DNA of 53,469 nt from Thermoanaerobaculia bacterium (GTDB taxonomy: Bacteria; Acidobacteriota; Thermoanaerobaculia; Multivoradales; JAGPDF01), in NCBI GenBank assembly GCA_018057705.1, contig JAGPDF010000029.1:1-53469 (forward strand). The letters are read 5' to 3'. A program made the translations under genes and the position numbers. This document shows positions 1 to 9,353 of the stretch, piece by piece (positions within the stretch are counted from its first letter, which is position 1; each line of letters starts with the position of its first letter). A model generated the notes under the pieces. That model saw nothing but the letters and a program-made list of their open reading frames with translations, did not search any database and was not told the origin of the DNA.

Positions 1-41
1 TCCTCCAGGGATCGCACTCGGTCGGGGTCAGGCTCGCTCAT
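1..41 (-). CDS. 5' end of a leftward gene cut by the window edge
   Basis: An ATG on the minus strand overlaps the TGA stop of the membrane-protein gene to its right (ATGA overlap), and the frame stays open to the edge of the window. Only about 13 codons are visible, starting M-S-E-P-D-P-D-R-V-R-S-L-E. The overlap suggests translational coupling with the upstream gene. No function can be assigned from so short a piece. Confidence 0.45.
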   Translation of the reverse strand, partial: MSEPDPDRVRSLE

Positions 42-448
42 GCTCTCCACCGATCGCCCGGCTTCCGCACGAACTCGGCGAGGACATAGGGCCAGGGAAT
101 CACTGCCGGGAAGATGACGAGGCCCAGAAGACAGTCGCGGATCGTCTCCTGCATGGCGGGGTCGATCGGGTTGCCGGAGAGCCAGAGCGGCAGGGCGATC
201 GCGCTCAACCAGATCGACTTCCAGACCAACTCGAAGAGCAGCAACGGCAGGAGGCGCAACGGATAGCGGATACCCAGTGCCGCGAGCACCGTCACCGCCG
301 CGAGCAAGCTGCGGCCGACGCTGTGCCAGAGAGTCCAGGCCTTCACTGGGTGAAGCAGTGTCGGCCAGATGACGAGCCCCAGCCCCACCACGATGAGCAG
401 GTACGTTCCCCGAAGCAGATAGAGGCGAAAGGTCGATACCTCGGACAT
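38..448 (-). CDS. Small multi-pass membrane protein of unknown function
   Basis: The 136-residue product is strongly hydrophobic with about four likely transmembrane segments: a first at residues 10-30, two in the middle (about 45-60 and 65-90) and one near 108-126. Residue composition and topology resemble small DoxX-like or uncharacterised inner-membrane proteins, but I recognise no family motif. A GGAG-containing leader precedes the ATG. The stop overlaps the start of the next leftward gene, so the two are probably one operon. It diverges from the histidine kinase gene across about 210 bp in which I see no clear regulatory element. Confidence 0.7.
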   Translation of the reverse strand: MSEVSTFRLYLLRGTYLLIVVGLGLVIWPTLLHPVKAWTLWHSVGRSLLAAVTVLAALGIRYPLRLLPLLLFELVWKSIWLSAIALPLWLSGNPIDPAMQETIRDCLLGLVIFPAVIPWPYVLAEFVRKPGDRWRA

Positions 449-659
449 TTTCGAACTCCGTGTTCACCGGGTTCCGACGTGGAAGCGGTGGCCGCGCCAG
501 CGAGCTCGCCGAGTATCGAGCCGGGGCGGCAGCACGACAAGACGCATGCGACGAACGGCGGTCCCCACCCCTCGAGATGCCGCCCACGCCGACGAACCGC
601 CGCCGCTCGCGATCCCGGAGGCCCATTGTCCAGGGAGGCGCCGACCCATCGATCGTAAG

Positions 660-1769
660 ATGACGAACATGGTCGTACCGTCGGCGCCCACGGCTCCTGA
701 GGCTCCCGCAATGCGCACGGCGTTCCCTCGAGCTCCCGCATGGCGACGCCTCGGGTGCGCGCTCACCATGGCGCTCGGCGTCGCCCTGCTGCTGAGTTCG
801 GAGTGGACGCCGGGCCCGTCGCCGCTTCTCCTGCGCACAGTGCTGCTCGGACTGGTGGGCGTCTGGGTGTTTGGGCTTTTCGAGCGCTGGCCGAGGCGGC
901 TGCCGCGCTGGCTGTCGCGCTGGGTGCTGCAGGTCGTCGGCGTCGGCGTGGCGATGCCGACGACGACCGTCACGGTCTACCTCCTCTCGACGCGGACCGG
1001 CGCACCGGCTTTCTGGCTCGACCCGGGCCGGATGGACGGCTGGATGATGCTCACCTTTCTCAGCATCCTGCTGGCGCCGTGGATGGCACTCGGCGCGCTG
1101 CTGCGCCAGAAAGAGGCGTTCGCCCGGCATCAGGCACTCGCCTTCGAGCTCGAGAGGAGCAAGCTCGAGCGCCAGGCGCTGGACGCGCGACTCCACCTCC
1201 TCCAGGCGCAGGTCGCGCCACACTTCCTGTTCAACACCCTCGCCAACGTGCAGGCGCTGGTCGATGCGGGATCGCCGCGCGCAGCGATCGTACTGCGAAG
1301 TCTCATCGCCTATCTGCGCGCCGCCGTCCCGTTGCTCCACGAGCCCACGACGACGCTCGGCCGGGAAGTACAGCTCGTCGAGGCGTACCTTGCGCTGATG
1401 CACATGCGCATGCCCGATCGTCTGCGCTTCGAGCTTCACGTCGACGAGTCGGCAGTCCGGCTGCGGTGCCCGCCGGCGACGCTCCTGACATTGGTGGAGA
1501 ACGCCGTGCGCCACGGCATCGACCCAAGTGAGGAGGGCGGCTCGATCACCATCGAAGTGCAACGGCGGGGCGAGCGTTGTCTCATCCGCGTCAGCGACAG
1601 CGGCGTCGGCCTGCGGCAGACGGACCAGGGACTGGGGACGGGCCTCGCCACCCTGCGCGAGGGTCTGCAGCTCCTGTTCGGCGACGACGCTTCGTTGCGT
1701 GTGCGCGCGCTCGAGCCGCGCGGCGTCCGTGCCGAGCTCGAACTGCCGGCGCGCGAGGAGGCGCGTTGA
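660..1769 (+). CDS. LytS/AlgZ-type membrane sensor histidine kinase
   Basis: The 369-residue protein has an N-terminal membrane region (about residues 30-150, roughly four helices) followed by a short coiled linker and a His_kinase (PF06580) domain. The phospho-acceptor motif Q-V-A-P-H-F-L-F-N is at about residue 188, and the ATP-binding region shows N-A-V-R-H-G and later G-x-G-L-G-T-G-L. This is the kinase type that pairs with LytTR response regulators. The ATG at 660 was chosen because the further upstream in-frame codons give an arginine/proline-rich stretch unlike a protein start. The stop overlaps the regulator's ATG by one base, so both are co-translated. The signal it senses is unknown. 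Confidence 0.85.
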   Translation: MTNMVVPSAPTAPEAPAMRTAFPRAPAWRRLGCALTMALGVALLLSSEWTPGPSPLLLRTVLLGLVGVWVFGLFERWPRRLPRWLSRWVLQVVGVGVAMPTTTVTVYLLSTRTGAPAFWLDPGRMDGWMMLTFLSILLAPWMALGALLRQKEAFARHQALAFELERSKLERQALDARLHLLQAQVAPHFLFNTLANVQALVDAGSPRAAIVLRSLIAYLRAAVPLLHEPTTTLGREVQLVEAYLALMHMRMPDRLRFELHVDESAVRLRCPPATLLTLVENAVRHGIDPSEEGGSITIEVQRRGERCLIRVSDSGVGLRQTDQGLGTGLATLREGLQLLFGDDASLRVRALEPRGVRAELELPAREEAR

Positions 1770-2560
1770 TGGTCGAGCGCCCGACGGCACTCGTCGCCGA
1801 CGACGAGCCGCTGTTGCGCGAGGCCCTCACGCTGCAGCTGGCGAAGGCTTGGCCCGAGCTCGAGGTCGTCGCGCAGGCACGCAACGGCCGCGAGGCTCTC
1901 GACCTGTTCGAAGCAGAGCAGCCCGACGTCTGTTTCCTCGACGTCCACATGCCCGGCATGTCCGGCCTGGACGCGGCCAACCAGATCGGCCGGCGCGCGC
2001 ACCTGGTATTCGTTACGGCGTATGACCACTATGCAGTCCAGGCCTTCGCGGAAGGTGCGCTCGACTACCTGCTGAAGCCGGTCGAGCCCGAGCGTCTCGC
2101 GGAAACCGTCGTTCGCCTCAAGGAGCGCCTGCGGGCCGCGCGGCCTGCGGTGAACACCGAGGAGCTGCTGGCGCAGCTCACGACGCAGCTCGCCGGATTG
2201 CAGCGCGCGGCAGCCCCCACTCCGCTGCGCTGGATTCGCGCGCAAGTGCGCCAGACCCTTCGCCTGATCCCGGTGGACGAGGTCGACTACTTTCGTTCCG
2301 ACGCCAAATACACCATGGTGGCCTGGCGCAACGAGGCCGGGCAGCCTGCTGAAGCGGTCGTCCGGCTGGCGCTCAAGGAGCTCGTCACGCAGCTCGACCC
2401 GCAGCAGTTCGTCCAGGTCCATCGCTCCGTCGTCGTGAACCTGCGATCCATCAGCCATGTCGCGCGGCGCGACAACGACACGGCGGAGATCCACCTCAAG
2501 GGGCGCAGGGAGATCCTGCCCGTGAGCCGCAGCTGCCTGCACCTGTTTCATCAGATGTGA
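1769..2560 (+). CDS. LytTR-family response regulator
   Basis: The 263-residue protein has a receiver domain (residues 7-120; acidic pair D11-D12, phospho-acceptor D58 in F-L-D-V-H-M-P-G, conserved lysine in L-L-K-P-V) and a C-terminal LytTR DNA-binding domain (about 155-263, with V-D-Y-F-R-S-D-A-K-Y and V-H-R-S-V-V-V-N motifs). It is the cognate regulator of the preceding kinase, from which it is separated by a TGATG overlap. LytTR regulators bind direct repeats upstream of targets; I could not identify such a site in this window. A convergent gene follows 75 bp downstream. Confidence 0.9.
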   Translation: MVERPTALVADDEPLLREALTLQLAKAWPELEVVAQARNGREALDLFEAEQPDVCFLDVHMPGMSGLDAANQIGRRAHLVFVTAYDHYAVQAFAEGALDYLLKPVEPERLAETVVRLKERLRAARPAVNTEELLAQLTTQLAGLQRAAAPTPLRWIRAQVRQTLRLIPVDEVDYFRSDAKYTMVAWRNEAGQPAEAVVRLALKELVTQLDPQQFVQVHRSVVVNLRSISHVARRDNDTAEIHLKGRREILPVSRSCLHLFHQM

Positions 2561-2635
2561 ACGGCGCCGCCGGCAGTCGGTGGCCTAGGCGACCCGGATG
2601 GCTGCCCGCCGCCGCTGGCGCCGGCGGTCTCGACC

Positions 2636-4168
2636 TCAGGGGTCGAGCGGGCGGTTGGCGGCGATCGTCGCGAGCTCGCCGGGGGTGAGTCCGGCGCGTT
2701 CGGTGAGCAGGGCGAGAGTGCGGCGCGGATCGAAAACGGGGTGGTCACTGCCGAGGACGATCCGCCCGAGACCGGCGCGACGCAGGTCCGCGCCGAGCGC
2801 GGAAGCCTCTTCCGTTGTCGTCGGTGGCACTCCTTCGGACTCCTTCTCGAGGATCACCGCCGAGGTGTCGAAGAAGACCCGCGGCCGCGGATCTCCGGCG
2901 GCGCGGCGCTCCTCGAGCCAGTCGACGAGGGTCCCAAAGACCTGCCGGGTCCACGGCCCGTAGCCGCCGCTGCCACCGAGGTGGGCCACGAGGAGCGTCA
3001 GCTCGCGCCGCGGCGCGAGCACCGTGCGCGCGAAGTGCGCGATGTCTGCCGCCACCAGGCCACGCCGCTGCGGGTCGACGTGGAGCAGCACGGGCTGGCC
3101 GCGCTCCTCGGCGCGCGCGAGAATGCGGCCGACCACCTCGAGGTGGTTGGCGTCCGCGAGGTCGACGTCGGAGGCGGCGAGGTGGAGTTTGACGCCGGCG
3201 GCGTGGAGCTCGGCGTGGCAGCGATCGAGCTCCGCCTCGGCATAGGGGCGCAGCACCGCCACCGAGCAGAAGGCGACCGCCCTTCCGGGCGTGCGCGCCG
3301 CCTCGCGGACCACATGGTCGTTCTCGCGTGCCGCACGGGTCCGCTCCTCCTCGAGCGAGAGCCCCATCTCGGCGCGAAATCCCGAGCGACCGTACATGTG
3401 TGCCATCGAGACGAGGGCGACCCCCTCGACCACGGCCGGTTCGGCACCCCCCTCTGCGAGCAACGTCCTCGCCGACAGGTAAACCTCGTCGGGGCGCGAG
3501 AAGGGGACGCCGAGCGACTTCCAGTCGCGCAGCAGATCGGGACCGAGCAGGTGGACGTGGTGGTCGAACAATGCCGACGTTTTCTCCGGGCTCGTTGCGC
3601 TGCCGGCGCGTGGTGCGGACCTCGCGGGCGCGGGGGGCGGCACCGGGGCGGTGCCGGGAGGAGCTCCGACCGCGACGCCTTCGGCCGCGAGCTCTTCGGG
3701 GGAGAGCGTCCGGAAACCGGAGACATGTGAAGCGATCGCCTGCCAGCGGCCGGCGCGGCGGATCAGGACATTCGACGACTGATACTGATAGCCGCCGTCG
3801 GGATCGGACTCGGGCCCGACGACCACGCCGCGCCCGGCGACGACCGCAGTGCCGTTCTCGAACACTTCGAGGCGCCGGATCTCGAAGCGGAAGGAACGGT
3901 TGATCCACTTGCTCCGCGCCACGTGGGCGAGCTCGGTCGCCTTGTCGGACCACTCACCGTTGGGGTCGATCAGCCGGAACTCCTCGGCCAGGAGCCGGTC
4001 GAGAAGTGCGGCGTCCCCCTCGCGATAGGCGCGCGGCCAGAGGACCTCCTTGATCTCGCGCAGCTCGGTTTCGTCGGGAGTCGGGTTCGCAGCACCGACC
4101 GGGGCGCCGGCTCCGAGCGCGCAGGCGGACGCGAACATCAGCGACGGAATCAGTAGCCCTCTTCTCAT
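2636..4168 (-). CDS. Secreted NTF2-like (DUF4440) / amidohydrolase fusion protein
   Basis: The 510-residue protein starts with a signal sequence (residues 1-27; a cysteine at 16 makes a lipoprotein possible, but the box is not canonical). Residues about 30-155 resemble a DUF4440/SnoaL-type cone fold, with W-x-x-A-Y-x-x-G-D and the R-x-G-R-W-Q end motif. After a proline-rich linker, residues about 205-510 form an amidohydrolase_2-type barrel with D-H-H-V-H-L (metal-binding HxH), L-L-H-V-D, V-A-H-L-G-G and G-S-D-H-P. Hydrolytic ligands look intact, so it should be an active periplasmic or extracellular metal hydrolase of unknown substrate. A strong GGAGGAGCCAG ribosome site lies just before the ATG. 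Confidence 0.8.
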   Translation of the reverse strand: MRRGLLIPSLMFASACALGAGAPVGAANPTPDETELREIKEVLWPRAYREGDAALLDRLLAEEFRLIDPNGEWSDKATELAHVARSKWINRSFRFEIRRLEVFENGTAVVAGRGVVVGPESDPDGGYQYQSSNVLIRRAGRWQAIASHVSGFRTLSPEELAAEGVAVGAPPGTAPVPPPAPARSAPRAGSATSPEKTSALFDHHVHLLGPDLLRDWKSLGVPFSRPDEVYLSARTLLAEGGAEPAVVEGVALVSMAHMYGRSGFRAEMGLSLEEERTRAARENDHVVREAARTPGRAVAFCSVAVLRPYAEAELDRCHAELHAAGVKLHLAASDVDLADANHLEVVGRILARAEERGQPVLLHVDPQRRGLVAADIAHFARTVLAPRRELTLLVAHLGGSGGYGPWTRQVFGTLVDWLEERRAAGDPRPRVFFDTSAVILEKESEGVPPTTTEEASALGADLRRAGLGRIVLGSDHPVFDPRRTLALLTERAGLTPGELATIAANRPLDP

Positions 4169-4290
4169 CTGGCTCCTCCAGCTCCGGGCCGCCCAGGGAT
4201 CTCATGGACCTCCCCGGACTTCGGCGCGACTCGAGGACAAGGCTACCGTTCCCGAGCCTCCAGGGTCTTGTACGAATCGGCCGAGCCGGT

Positions 4291-4325
4291 GTTCTCCGCG
4301 CCACCTTCTTCATGGCGCGGAGAAC
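4291..4325. repeat. Perfect 12-bp inverted repeat between divergent genes
   Basis: GTTCTCCGCGCC at 4291-4302 is exactly complementary to 4314-4325, with an 11-base loop. No T-run follows, so it is a poor intrinsic terminator; it could be an operator or an RNA hairpin. It lies in the 388-bp gap (4169-4556) between the amidohydrolase and the hybrid kinase. The rest of that gap holds only a short CGGAAG/CTTCCG dyad (4494-4509) and a spurious upstream extension of the kinase frame. Confidence 0.6.
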
Positions 4326-4556
4326 GCGCGCACCGCCGGCGAGGAGGCGAGCGCCGGGAAGGCGCGAACCGCGTAGAAACTACGCTACCTCGGGGCGGGA
4401 GGAGGCACTAGGCTGGACACTGCCACAGTGTTGCTTGTCCTCGCGGAGGACAGCGATCCCATCTGTCTGGCCGTGCGCTCATCGACTTCCTGGCGGAAGA
4501 GCGCTTCCGGAGCTGATCCGCGACCTCGAGGCAGTCCTCTGGCGATGGAGAGCCCC

Positions 4557-6497
4557 ATGGAAGACAGTGCCCTCGTCGAACCCGCCTTCGTGACCACCCT
4601 CAGCCACGCCGCTGCCGATCCGTTCCGCCTGCTGGTCGAAGCGGTCAAGGACTACGGCATCTTCATGCTGGACCCGGCCGGAAATGTCACGAGCTGGAAC
4701 CCGGGCGCCGAGAAGAGCAACGGCTATCCGTCCGCCGAGATCCTCGGTCGGCACGTCTCCTGTTTCTACACCGCTGAGGACATCGCGGCCGGAAAGCCCG
4801 CGCACGGCCTCGAGGTCGCGCTGGCGGAGGGACGATTCGAGGAAGAGACGCTCTGCCTGCGCAAGAACGGTGAGCCCTTCTGGGCGATCGTGACGATCAC
4901 CAGCATCCACGACTCGTTCGGCCAGCATGTCGGATTCGCCAACGTCACCCGCGACATCACGGAGCGCAAGGAGGCCGAGGAATCGCTGCGCAAGAGCGAG
5001 CGGCTGACGCGCAACCTGCTCGAGCACCTGCCCCACCGGATCCTGGTCAAGAACCGCGACTCCGTCATGACCTTCTGCAATGCGCGCTATGCCGCGGACC
5101 TCGGGCTCACTCCCGCCGAGATCGTCGGCAAGACCGCCTCCGACTTTCACCCACCGCAGCTCGCCGCGGCCTACCGCGCAGACGACGAGGCGGTGATGGA
5201 GCTCGGGATCATGAGGGACCTGGAGGAGCCGTACTCGACCGCCTCGAGCACGGGCTGGGTGCATACCGTGAAGGTCCCCTACCGGGACGAGGCGGGAGAG
5301 ATCGTCGGCGTCCTCGTCGTCTTCGAGGACATCACCGAGCGCAAGCAACTGGAAGAGAATCTGCGCCAATCCCAGCGCCTGGAGGCGATCGGCCATCTCG
5401 CCGGCGGCGTCGCGCACGACTTCAACAACCTCCTCGGAGTCATTTCGGGCTACGGCGAGATCGCCCACAGCCGGCTGTCCGGCGACGACCCGTTGCTGGA
5501 GGACGTGGGTCAGATCCTCAAGGCCACCGAGCGCGCTTCCGGCCTCACCCGGCAGCTGCTCGCTTTCGGCCGCAAGCAGGTTCTGCAACCGCGCAACCTC
5601 GACTTGAACGCCACCATCTCCGATCTCGAGCGCATGCTCTCGCGGCTCCTCGGCGAGAGCATCGAGCTCACGACGGCGCTCACGCCCGATCTGGGACGCG
5701 TCCAGGCCGACCCCGGGCAGATCGAGCAGGTGCTGATGAACCTCGTCCTCAATGCGCGCGATGCCATGCCGGAGGGCGGGCGAATCACCATCGCGACCGG
5801 GAACGTGGAGCTCGAATCGGGGACGTGGCCCGGCGGCTCGCTCGCGCTCTCGGGTGCCTGCGTGCAGATTGCAGTCAGCGACACCGGCGTGGGCATGGAC
5901 GCAGCGACCCTGTCGCGGATCTTCGAGCCCTACTTCACCACCAAGGAGCCGGGCAAAGGAACGGGCCTCGGTCTCGCCACCGTGCACGGCATCGTCGTGC
6001 AGAGCGGCGGCGCGATCCGAGTCCAGAGCGAGCCCGGAAAGGGAACGACGTTCGAGATCCTCCTGCCGCGCCTCGACGAGACGAGTGCCCTGTCCGACGA
6101 GGAGGCGCCGGCGCCGCTCCGGAGCGGCCGGGAGACCGTTCTCCTGGTGGAGGACGAGACGCCCTTCCGGGAGCTGTTGCGGCGCGTTCTGGAGTCCAAC
6201 GGCTATACCGTCCTGGTCGCGGTGGACGGCCGCGAAGCCCTGGCGCTCGCCGCAGCGCATGGCGGCACGATCGAGCTGCTGCTCACCGACATGATCCTCC
6301 CCGGGCTGTCCGGATCCAGGATCGCCGAGTGCCTGGTGGAGGATCGGCCGGGGCTCAAGGTGGTCTACATCTCCGGGCACAGCCAGGAGGCCGTGGCGAA
6401 GAACGGCATGTCCGGTCCGGGCAGGGCCTTTCTGAGCAAGCCTTTCCGCCTCGATACCCTTCTGCGCAGGGTGCGGGACCTCCTGGACGCGGCCTGA
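4557..6497 (+). CDS. PAS-PAS hybrid sensor histidine kinase with C-terminal receiver
   Basis: The 646-residue protein has no transmembrane segment and should be cytosolic. Order: PAS/PAC (about 20-140, ending D-I-T-E-R-K), PAS/PAC (about 150-265, again ending D-I-T-E-R-K), HisKA with phospho-acceptor H287 in [11 protein letters not shown], HATPase ([17 protein letters not shown] and [10 protein letters not shown]), then a receiver domain with D578 in L-T-D-M-I-L-P-G. This is the common stand-alone PAS hybrid kinase. The ATG at 4557 is preceded at a 6-base spacing by GGAG; an in-frame ATG at 4545 and a GTG at 4428 are less likely because their products lack a family-like start. No partner regulator is adjacent. 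Confidence 0.88.
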   Translation: MEDSALVEPAFVTTLSHAAADPFRLLVEAVKDYGIFMLDPAGNVTSWNPGAEKSNGYPSAEILGRHVSCFYTAEDIAAGKPAHGLEVALAEGRFEEETLCLRKNGEPFWAIVTITSIHDSFGQHVGFANVTRDITERKEAEESLRKSERLTRNLLEHLPHRILVKNRDSVMTFCNARYAADLGLTPAEIVGKTASDFHPPQLAAAYRADDEAVMELGIMRDLEEPYSTASSTGWVHTVKVPYRDEAGEIVGVLVVFEDITERKQLEENLRQSQRLEAIGHLAGGVAHDFNNLLGVISGYGEIAHSRLSGDDPLLEDVGQILKATERASGLTRQLLAFGRKQVLQPRNLDLNATISDLERMLSRLLGESIELTTALTPDLGRVQADPGQIEQVLMNLVLNARDAMPEGGRITIATGNVELESGTWPGGSLALSGACVQIAVSDTGVGMDAATLSRIFEPYFTTKEPGKGTGLGLATVHGIVVQSGGAIRVQSEPGKGTTFEILLPRLDETSALSDEEAPAPLRSGRETVLLVEDETPFRELLRRVLESNGYTVLVAVDGREALALAAAHGGTIELLLTDMILPGLSGSRIAECLVEDRPGLKVVYISGHSQEAVAKNGMSGPGRAFLSKPFRLDTLLRRVRDLLDAA

Positions 6498-6559
6498 CCC
6501 GCGCGCCCGGCTACGCAAGAGCGGTACCGCCCAGCCCTCGACGAACCGCCGATCCCGCC

Positions 6560-6568
6560 TGCTAGGCT
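6560..6568 (+). promoter_or_regulatory. Extended -10-like element TGCTAGGCT before the transglycosylase gene
   Basis: TGCTAGGCT lies 44 bases before the ATG at 6613. The same form (TGCTAGCCT) precedes the second TolB-like gene at 12283. It fits an extended -10 box (TGnTAnnnT); no good -35 is visible. Inference only. Confidence 0.3.
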
Positions 6569-6612
6569 CCTCCTCCATAGTCAGGTCTTCACGAGACCAG
6601 AGGAGTGCCGCC

Positions 6613-8160
6613 ATGGCGAACCAGCCGATCCAACCCTGCGAGAGCCTGTTGCTGGCCGCTCTCGCCGTCGCGTGCCTGGCCGCCACGACGACCGGATGCG
6701 GCAAGCCCGCAGACGCCCCGGCACTGACGTCGTCCGATCCTGCCGCCGACGCACCGCTGCCGACGCCGGCCTACGAGTCCGCCCTGCCCGAAGGGGTGCG
6801 GGAACACCTCGCCGAGCCGTTCACCGGCGATCTGGATCAGATGGTGGCGCGCCGCCTCGTCCGCGTCGGGGTCGCCGCCAACCGGACCTTCTATTTCGTG
6901 GACAGAGGGACGCAGCGCGGCGCCGCCTTCGAAATGGGCGTGGCTTTCGAGGACTACCTGAACAAGAGGCTCGGGACGAAACCCGCGACCAAGGTCAACG
7001 TGGTCTTCGTGCCTCTGCCGCGTGACCAGATGGGCACCGCGCTGATCGATGGCAAGGTCGACCTGGTCCTCGCCCAGGTCATCGTCCGGCCGGAGCTCCA
7101 GGCGATGGTCGATTTCTCGGATCCTGTCCGCACGAACGTCAGCGAAGTGGTCGTCGCCGGCCCGGGCGCGCCGGCGATCGCCACCGTCGACGATCTCTCC
7201 GGCAAGGAGATCTACGCGCGCCGCCTGAGCAGCGCCTGGAAGGCAGTCGAAGAGCTGAACGAGCAATTCGCGGCGAAGGGACTCCCTCCCGTCGTCCTCC
7301 GCGAGGTTCCAGGCAACCTCGAGGACGACGACCTGCTCGAGATGGCCAACGCGGGCATCATCCCGCTTGTGATCACCCACGACTACCTGGCGGAGTTCTG
7401 GCAGAAGGTCTTCACCCAGATCACCGTCCATGCGGCGGTTGCTGTGCGTACCGGCGCCACCATCGCGGTGCCGTTGCGGAAGAACAGCCCGAAACTGGCC
7501 GCCGAGCTGAACGCCTTCGTGGCCGGGAACGGCCTGGGCACGGCATTCGGCAACGTGATCGCGAAGCGCTACCTCGTCAACACGACGTTCGCAAAGTCGG
7601 CGACCTCCGAGGCCGAGCGCCAGAAGTTCCTGGAGCTGGCTCAGTTCTTCAAGAAGTACAGCGACCAGTACCAGATGGACTACATCCTCATGGCGGCGCA
7701 GGGCTATCAAGAGTCGCGGCTCGATCCAAACGCCAAGAGCCAGGTCGGCGCGATCGGCGTCATGCAGGTGATGCCGGCCACCGGCAAGGAGCTCGCGGTC
7801 GGCGACATCCGCGTGACCGAGAACAACATCCATGCCGGCGTCAAGTACATGCGGTTCATGATCGACCGCTACTACAAGGACGAACCGATGGACCAGCTGA
7901 ACAAGGGGCTGTTCGCCTTCGCCTCCTACAACGCCGGGCCGGCCCGGGTCCGCCAACTGCGCCAGGAGGCGGGCAAACGCGGTCTCGACCCCAACGTCTG
8001 GTTCGGCAACGTCGAACAGATCGCTTCCGAGCGCATCGGCCGGGAGACGGTCACCTACGTCGCCAACATCTACAAGTACTACGTCGCCTACACGCTGATC
8101 CTGGAGGACCGCACGCGCCGGGAGGCGTCGAAGCGGGCGGTCGAGGCCCGATCGAAATAG
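6613..8160 (+). CDS. MltF-like membrane-bound lytic transglycosylase
   Basis: The 515-residue protein combines a periplasmic solute-binding (SBP_bac_3-like) module, about residues 75-325, with a C-terminal goose-lysozyme-like SLT domain, about 355-500. The SLT motifs are clear: Q-E-S-R-L-D-P with catalytic glutamate at about 367, G-A-I-G-V-M-Q-V-M-P, A-S-Y-N-A-G-P and the late Y-V-A-N-I-Y-K-Y-Y. This is the MltF architecture, which cleaves peptidoglycan glycan strands to 1,6-anhydro products. A signal sequence is present; Cys29 (T-T-G-C) or Cys21 could be lipidated, though neither box is canonical. It stands alone, convergent with the alcohol dehydrogenase gene. Confidence 0.88.
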   Translation: MANQPIQPCESLLLAALAVACLAATTTGCGKPADAPALTSSDPAADAPLPTPAYESALPEGVREHLAEPFTGDLDQMVARRLVRVGVAANRTFYFVDRGTQRGAAFEMGVAFEDYLNKRLGTKPATKVNVVFVPLPRDQMGTALIDGKVDLVLAQVIVRPELQAMVDFSDPVRTNVSEVVVAGPGAPAIATVDDLSGKEIYARRLSSAWKAVEELNEQFAAKGLPPVVLREVPGNLEDDDLLEMANAGIIPLVITHDYLAEFWQKVFTQITVHAAVAVRTGATIAVPLRKNSPKLAAELNAFVAGNGLGTAFGNVIAKRYLVNTTFAKSATSEAERQKFLELAQFFKKYSDQYQMDYILMAAQGYQESRLDPNAKSQVGAIGVMQVMPATGKELAVGDIRVTENNIHAGVKYMRFMIDRYYKDEPMDQLNKGLFAFASYNAGPARVRQLRQEAGKRGLDPNVWFGNVEQIASERIGRETVTYVANIYKYYVAYTLILEDRTRREASKRAVEARSK

Positions 8161-8162
8161 GC

Positions 8163-8184
8163 CGCTACCCCTCTGCGGGTAGTG
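8163..8184. terminator. Candidate hairpin between convergent genes
   Basis: CTACCC (8165-8170) and GGGTAG (8177-8182) form a perfect 6-bp stem around a 6-base loop, extendable by a G-U and a C-G pair. It begins two bases after the transglycosylase stop, in the 55-bp gap before the convergent dehydrogenase. There is no T-run, as is common in GC-rich genomes. Confidence 0.4.
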
Positions 8185-8215
8185 GATGGGCCGAACCGCC
8201 CCAAGAGGCTGCCGC

Positions 8216-9325
8216 CTACTTCAGGCTCGCCATGTCGATGACGAAGCGGTACTTGACGTCGCTCCTCAGCAGCCGGTCGAAAGCGTCGTTGATCTTCGCG
8301 ATGGGAGTGAGCTCGATGTCGGCGGTGATCCCATGCTCGCCGCAGAACTCGAGCATCTCCTGCGTCTCGCGGATGCCGCCGATGAGCGAGCCAGCGAAGC
8401 GCTTGCGCCCGAAAATGAGGTGGATCACGCCGACTCCGAGCGGAGTTTCCGGAGCCCCGACCATCGTCAGCGTCCCGTTGCGCTTCAGCAGGCCGAAGTA
8501 GGGATTCAGGTCGTGCAGCGCCGAGACGGTGTCGAGGATGAAGTCGAAGCTGCCGGCATGCTTCTCCAGTTCGCCAGCACGGGTCGAGATCACGACGTCG
8601 TGGGCGCCGAGGCGGACGGCGTCCTCGGCCTTGCCCGGCGAGGTGGTGAATACGACGACCCGGGCGCCGAGCGCACGGGCGATCTTGACTGCCATGTGCC
8701 CGAGTCCACCGAGGCCCACCACGCCGACCTTCTGGCCTTCGCGAACGTTCCAGTGCTTGAGCGGTGAGTAGGTCGTGATGCCGGCGCAGAGAAGCGGCGC
8801 GGCTCCGGCAAGGTCGAGCCCGTTCGGAACTTTGAGCGTGAACGCCTCATCGACCACCAGGCTGTTCGAGTAGCCGCCGTAGGTGACTCCGCCGATGTGG
8901 GGGTCGGAAGAGTTGTAGGTAAAGGTCGCGGGCCCGGCGCAGAACTGCTCCTCGTGATCGAGACAGGCGGGGCAGGTGCGACAGGAGTCGACCAGGCAGC
9001 CCACCGCCGCGACGTCGCCCTCCCTGAAGTTGCGGACGTCGCTGCCCACCGCGACGACGCGGCCGACGATCTCGTGACCCGGGACGCACGGGTAGGTAGT
9101 CGGCATCGAGTTGTGCCATTCGTCGCGGACCTGATGCAGATCCGAGTGGCAGACGCCGCAATAGAGGACGTCGATCTGCACGTCTTTCGGTCCCGGGGTG
9201 CGGCGCCGGATGGTGGTGGGCGCGAGCGTCGAGCTCGCGCTCGCCGCCGCGTAGGCGCGGGCCTCGTAACTCTTCGCTGCCACTCCTGCGGATTCCGGCT
9301 GCGTCTCTCGAACGGTCTCGCTCAT
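8216..9325 (-). CDS. Zinc-dependent NAD(P) alcohol dehydrogenase (CAD/YahK type)
   Basis: The 369-residue medium-chain dehydrogenase has all expected zinc ligands: catalytic Cys in C-G-V-C-H-S-D, His-Glu in P-G-H-E-I-V-G and a later Cys in L-L-C-A-G-I-T, plus the structural four-cysteine cluster in the stretch ending E-E-Q-F-C. The nucleotide-binding loop is G-L-G-G-L-G. This subgroup (YahK, cinnamyl-alcohol-dehydrogenase-like) reduces a broad range of aldehydes with NADPH. The ATG at 9325 follows AGGAGGAGC; an upstream in-frame extension is arginine-rich and unlikely. It starts 28 bp after the metallopeptidase stop on the same strand, so it may be co-transcribed, though the two functions are not obviously related. 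Confidence 0.9.
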   Translation of the reverse strand: MSETVRETQPESAGVAAKSYEARAYAAASASSTLAPTTIRRRTPGPKDVQIDVLYCGVCHSDLHQVRDEWHNSMPTTYPCVPGHEIVGRVVAVGSDVRNFREGDVAAVGCLVDSCRTCPACLDHEEQFCAGPATFTYNSSDPHIGGVTYGGYSNSLVVDEAFTLKVPNGLDLAGAAPLLCAGITTYSPLKHWNVREGQKVGVVGLGGLGHMAVKIARALGARVVVFTTSPGKAEDAVRLGAHDVVISTRAGELEKHAGSFDFILDTVSALHDLNPYFGLLKRNGTLTMVGAPETPLGVGVIHLIFGRKRFAGSLIGGIRETQEMLEFCGEHGITADIELTPIAKINDAFDRLLRSDVKYRFVIDMASLK

Positions 9326-9353
9326 TTCGATGCTCCTCCTGTTCACGGGCAGT

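Noticed and set aside
4479-6704. Minus-strand frame of over 700 codons
   Set aside because: Antisense to the PAS hybrid kinase; no recognisable domain.
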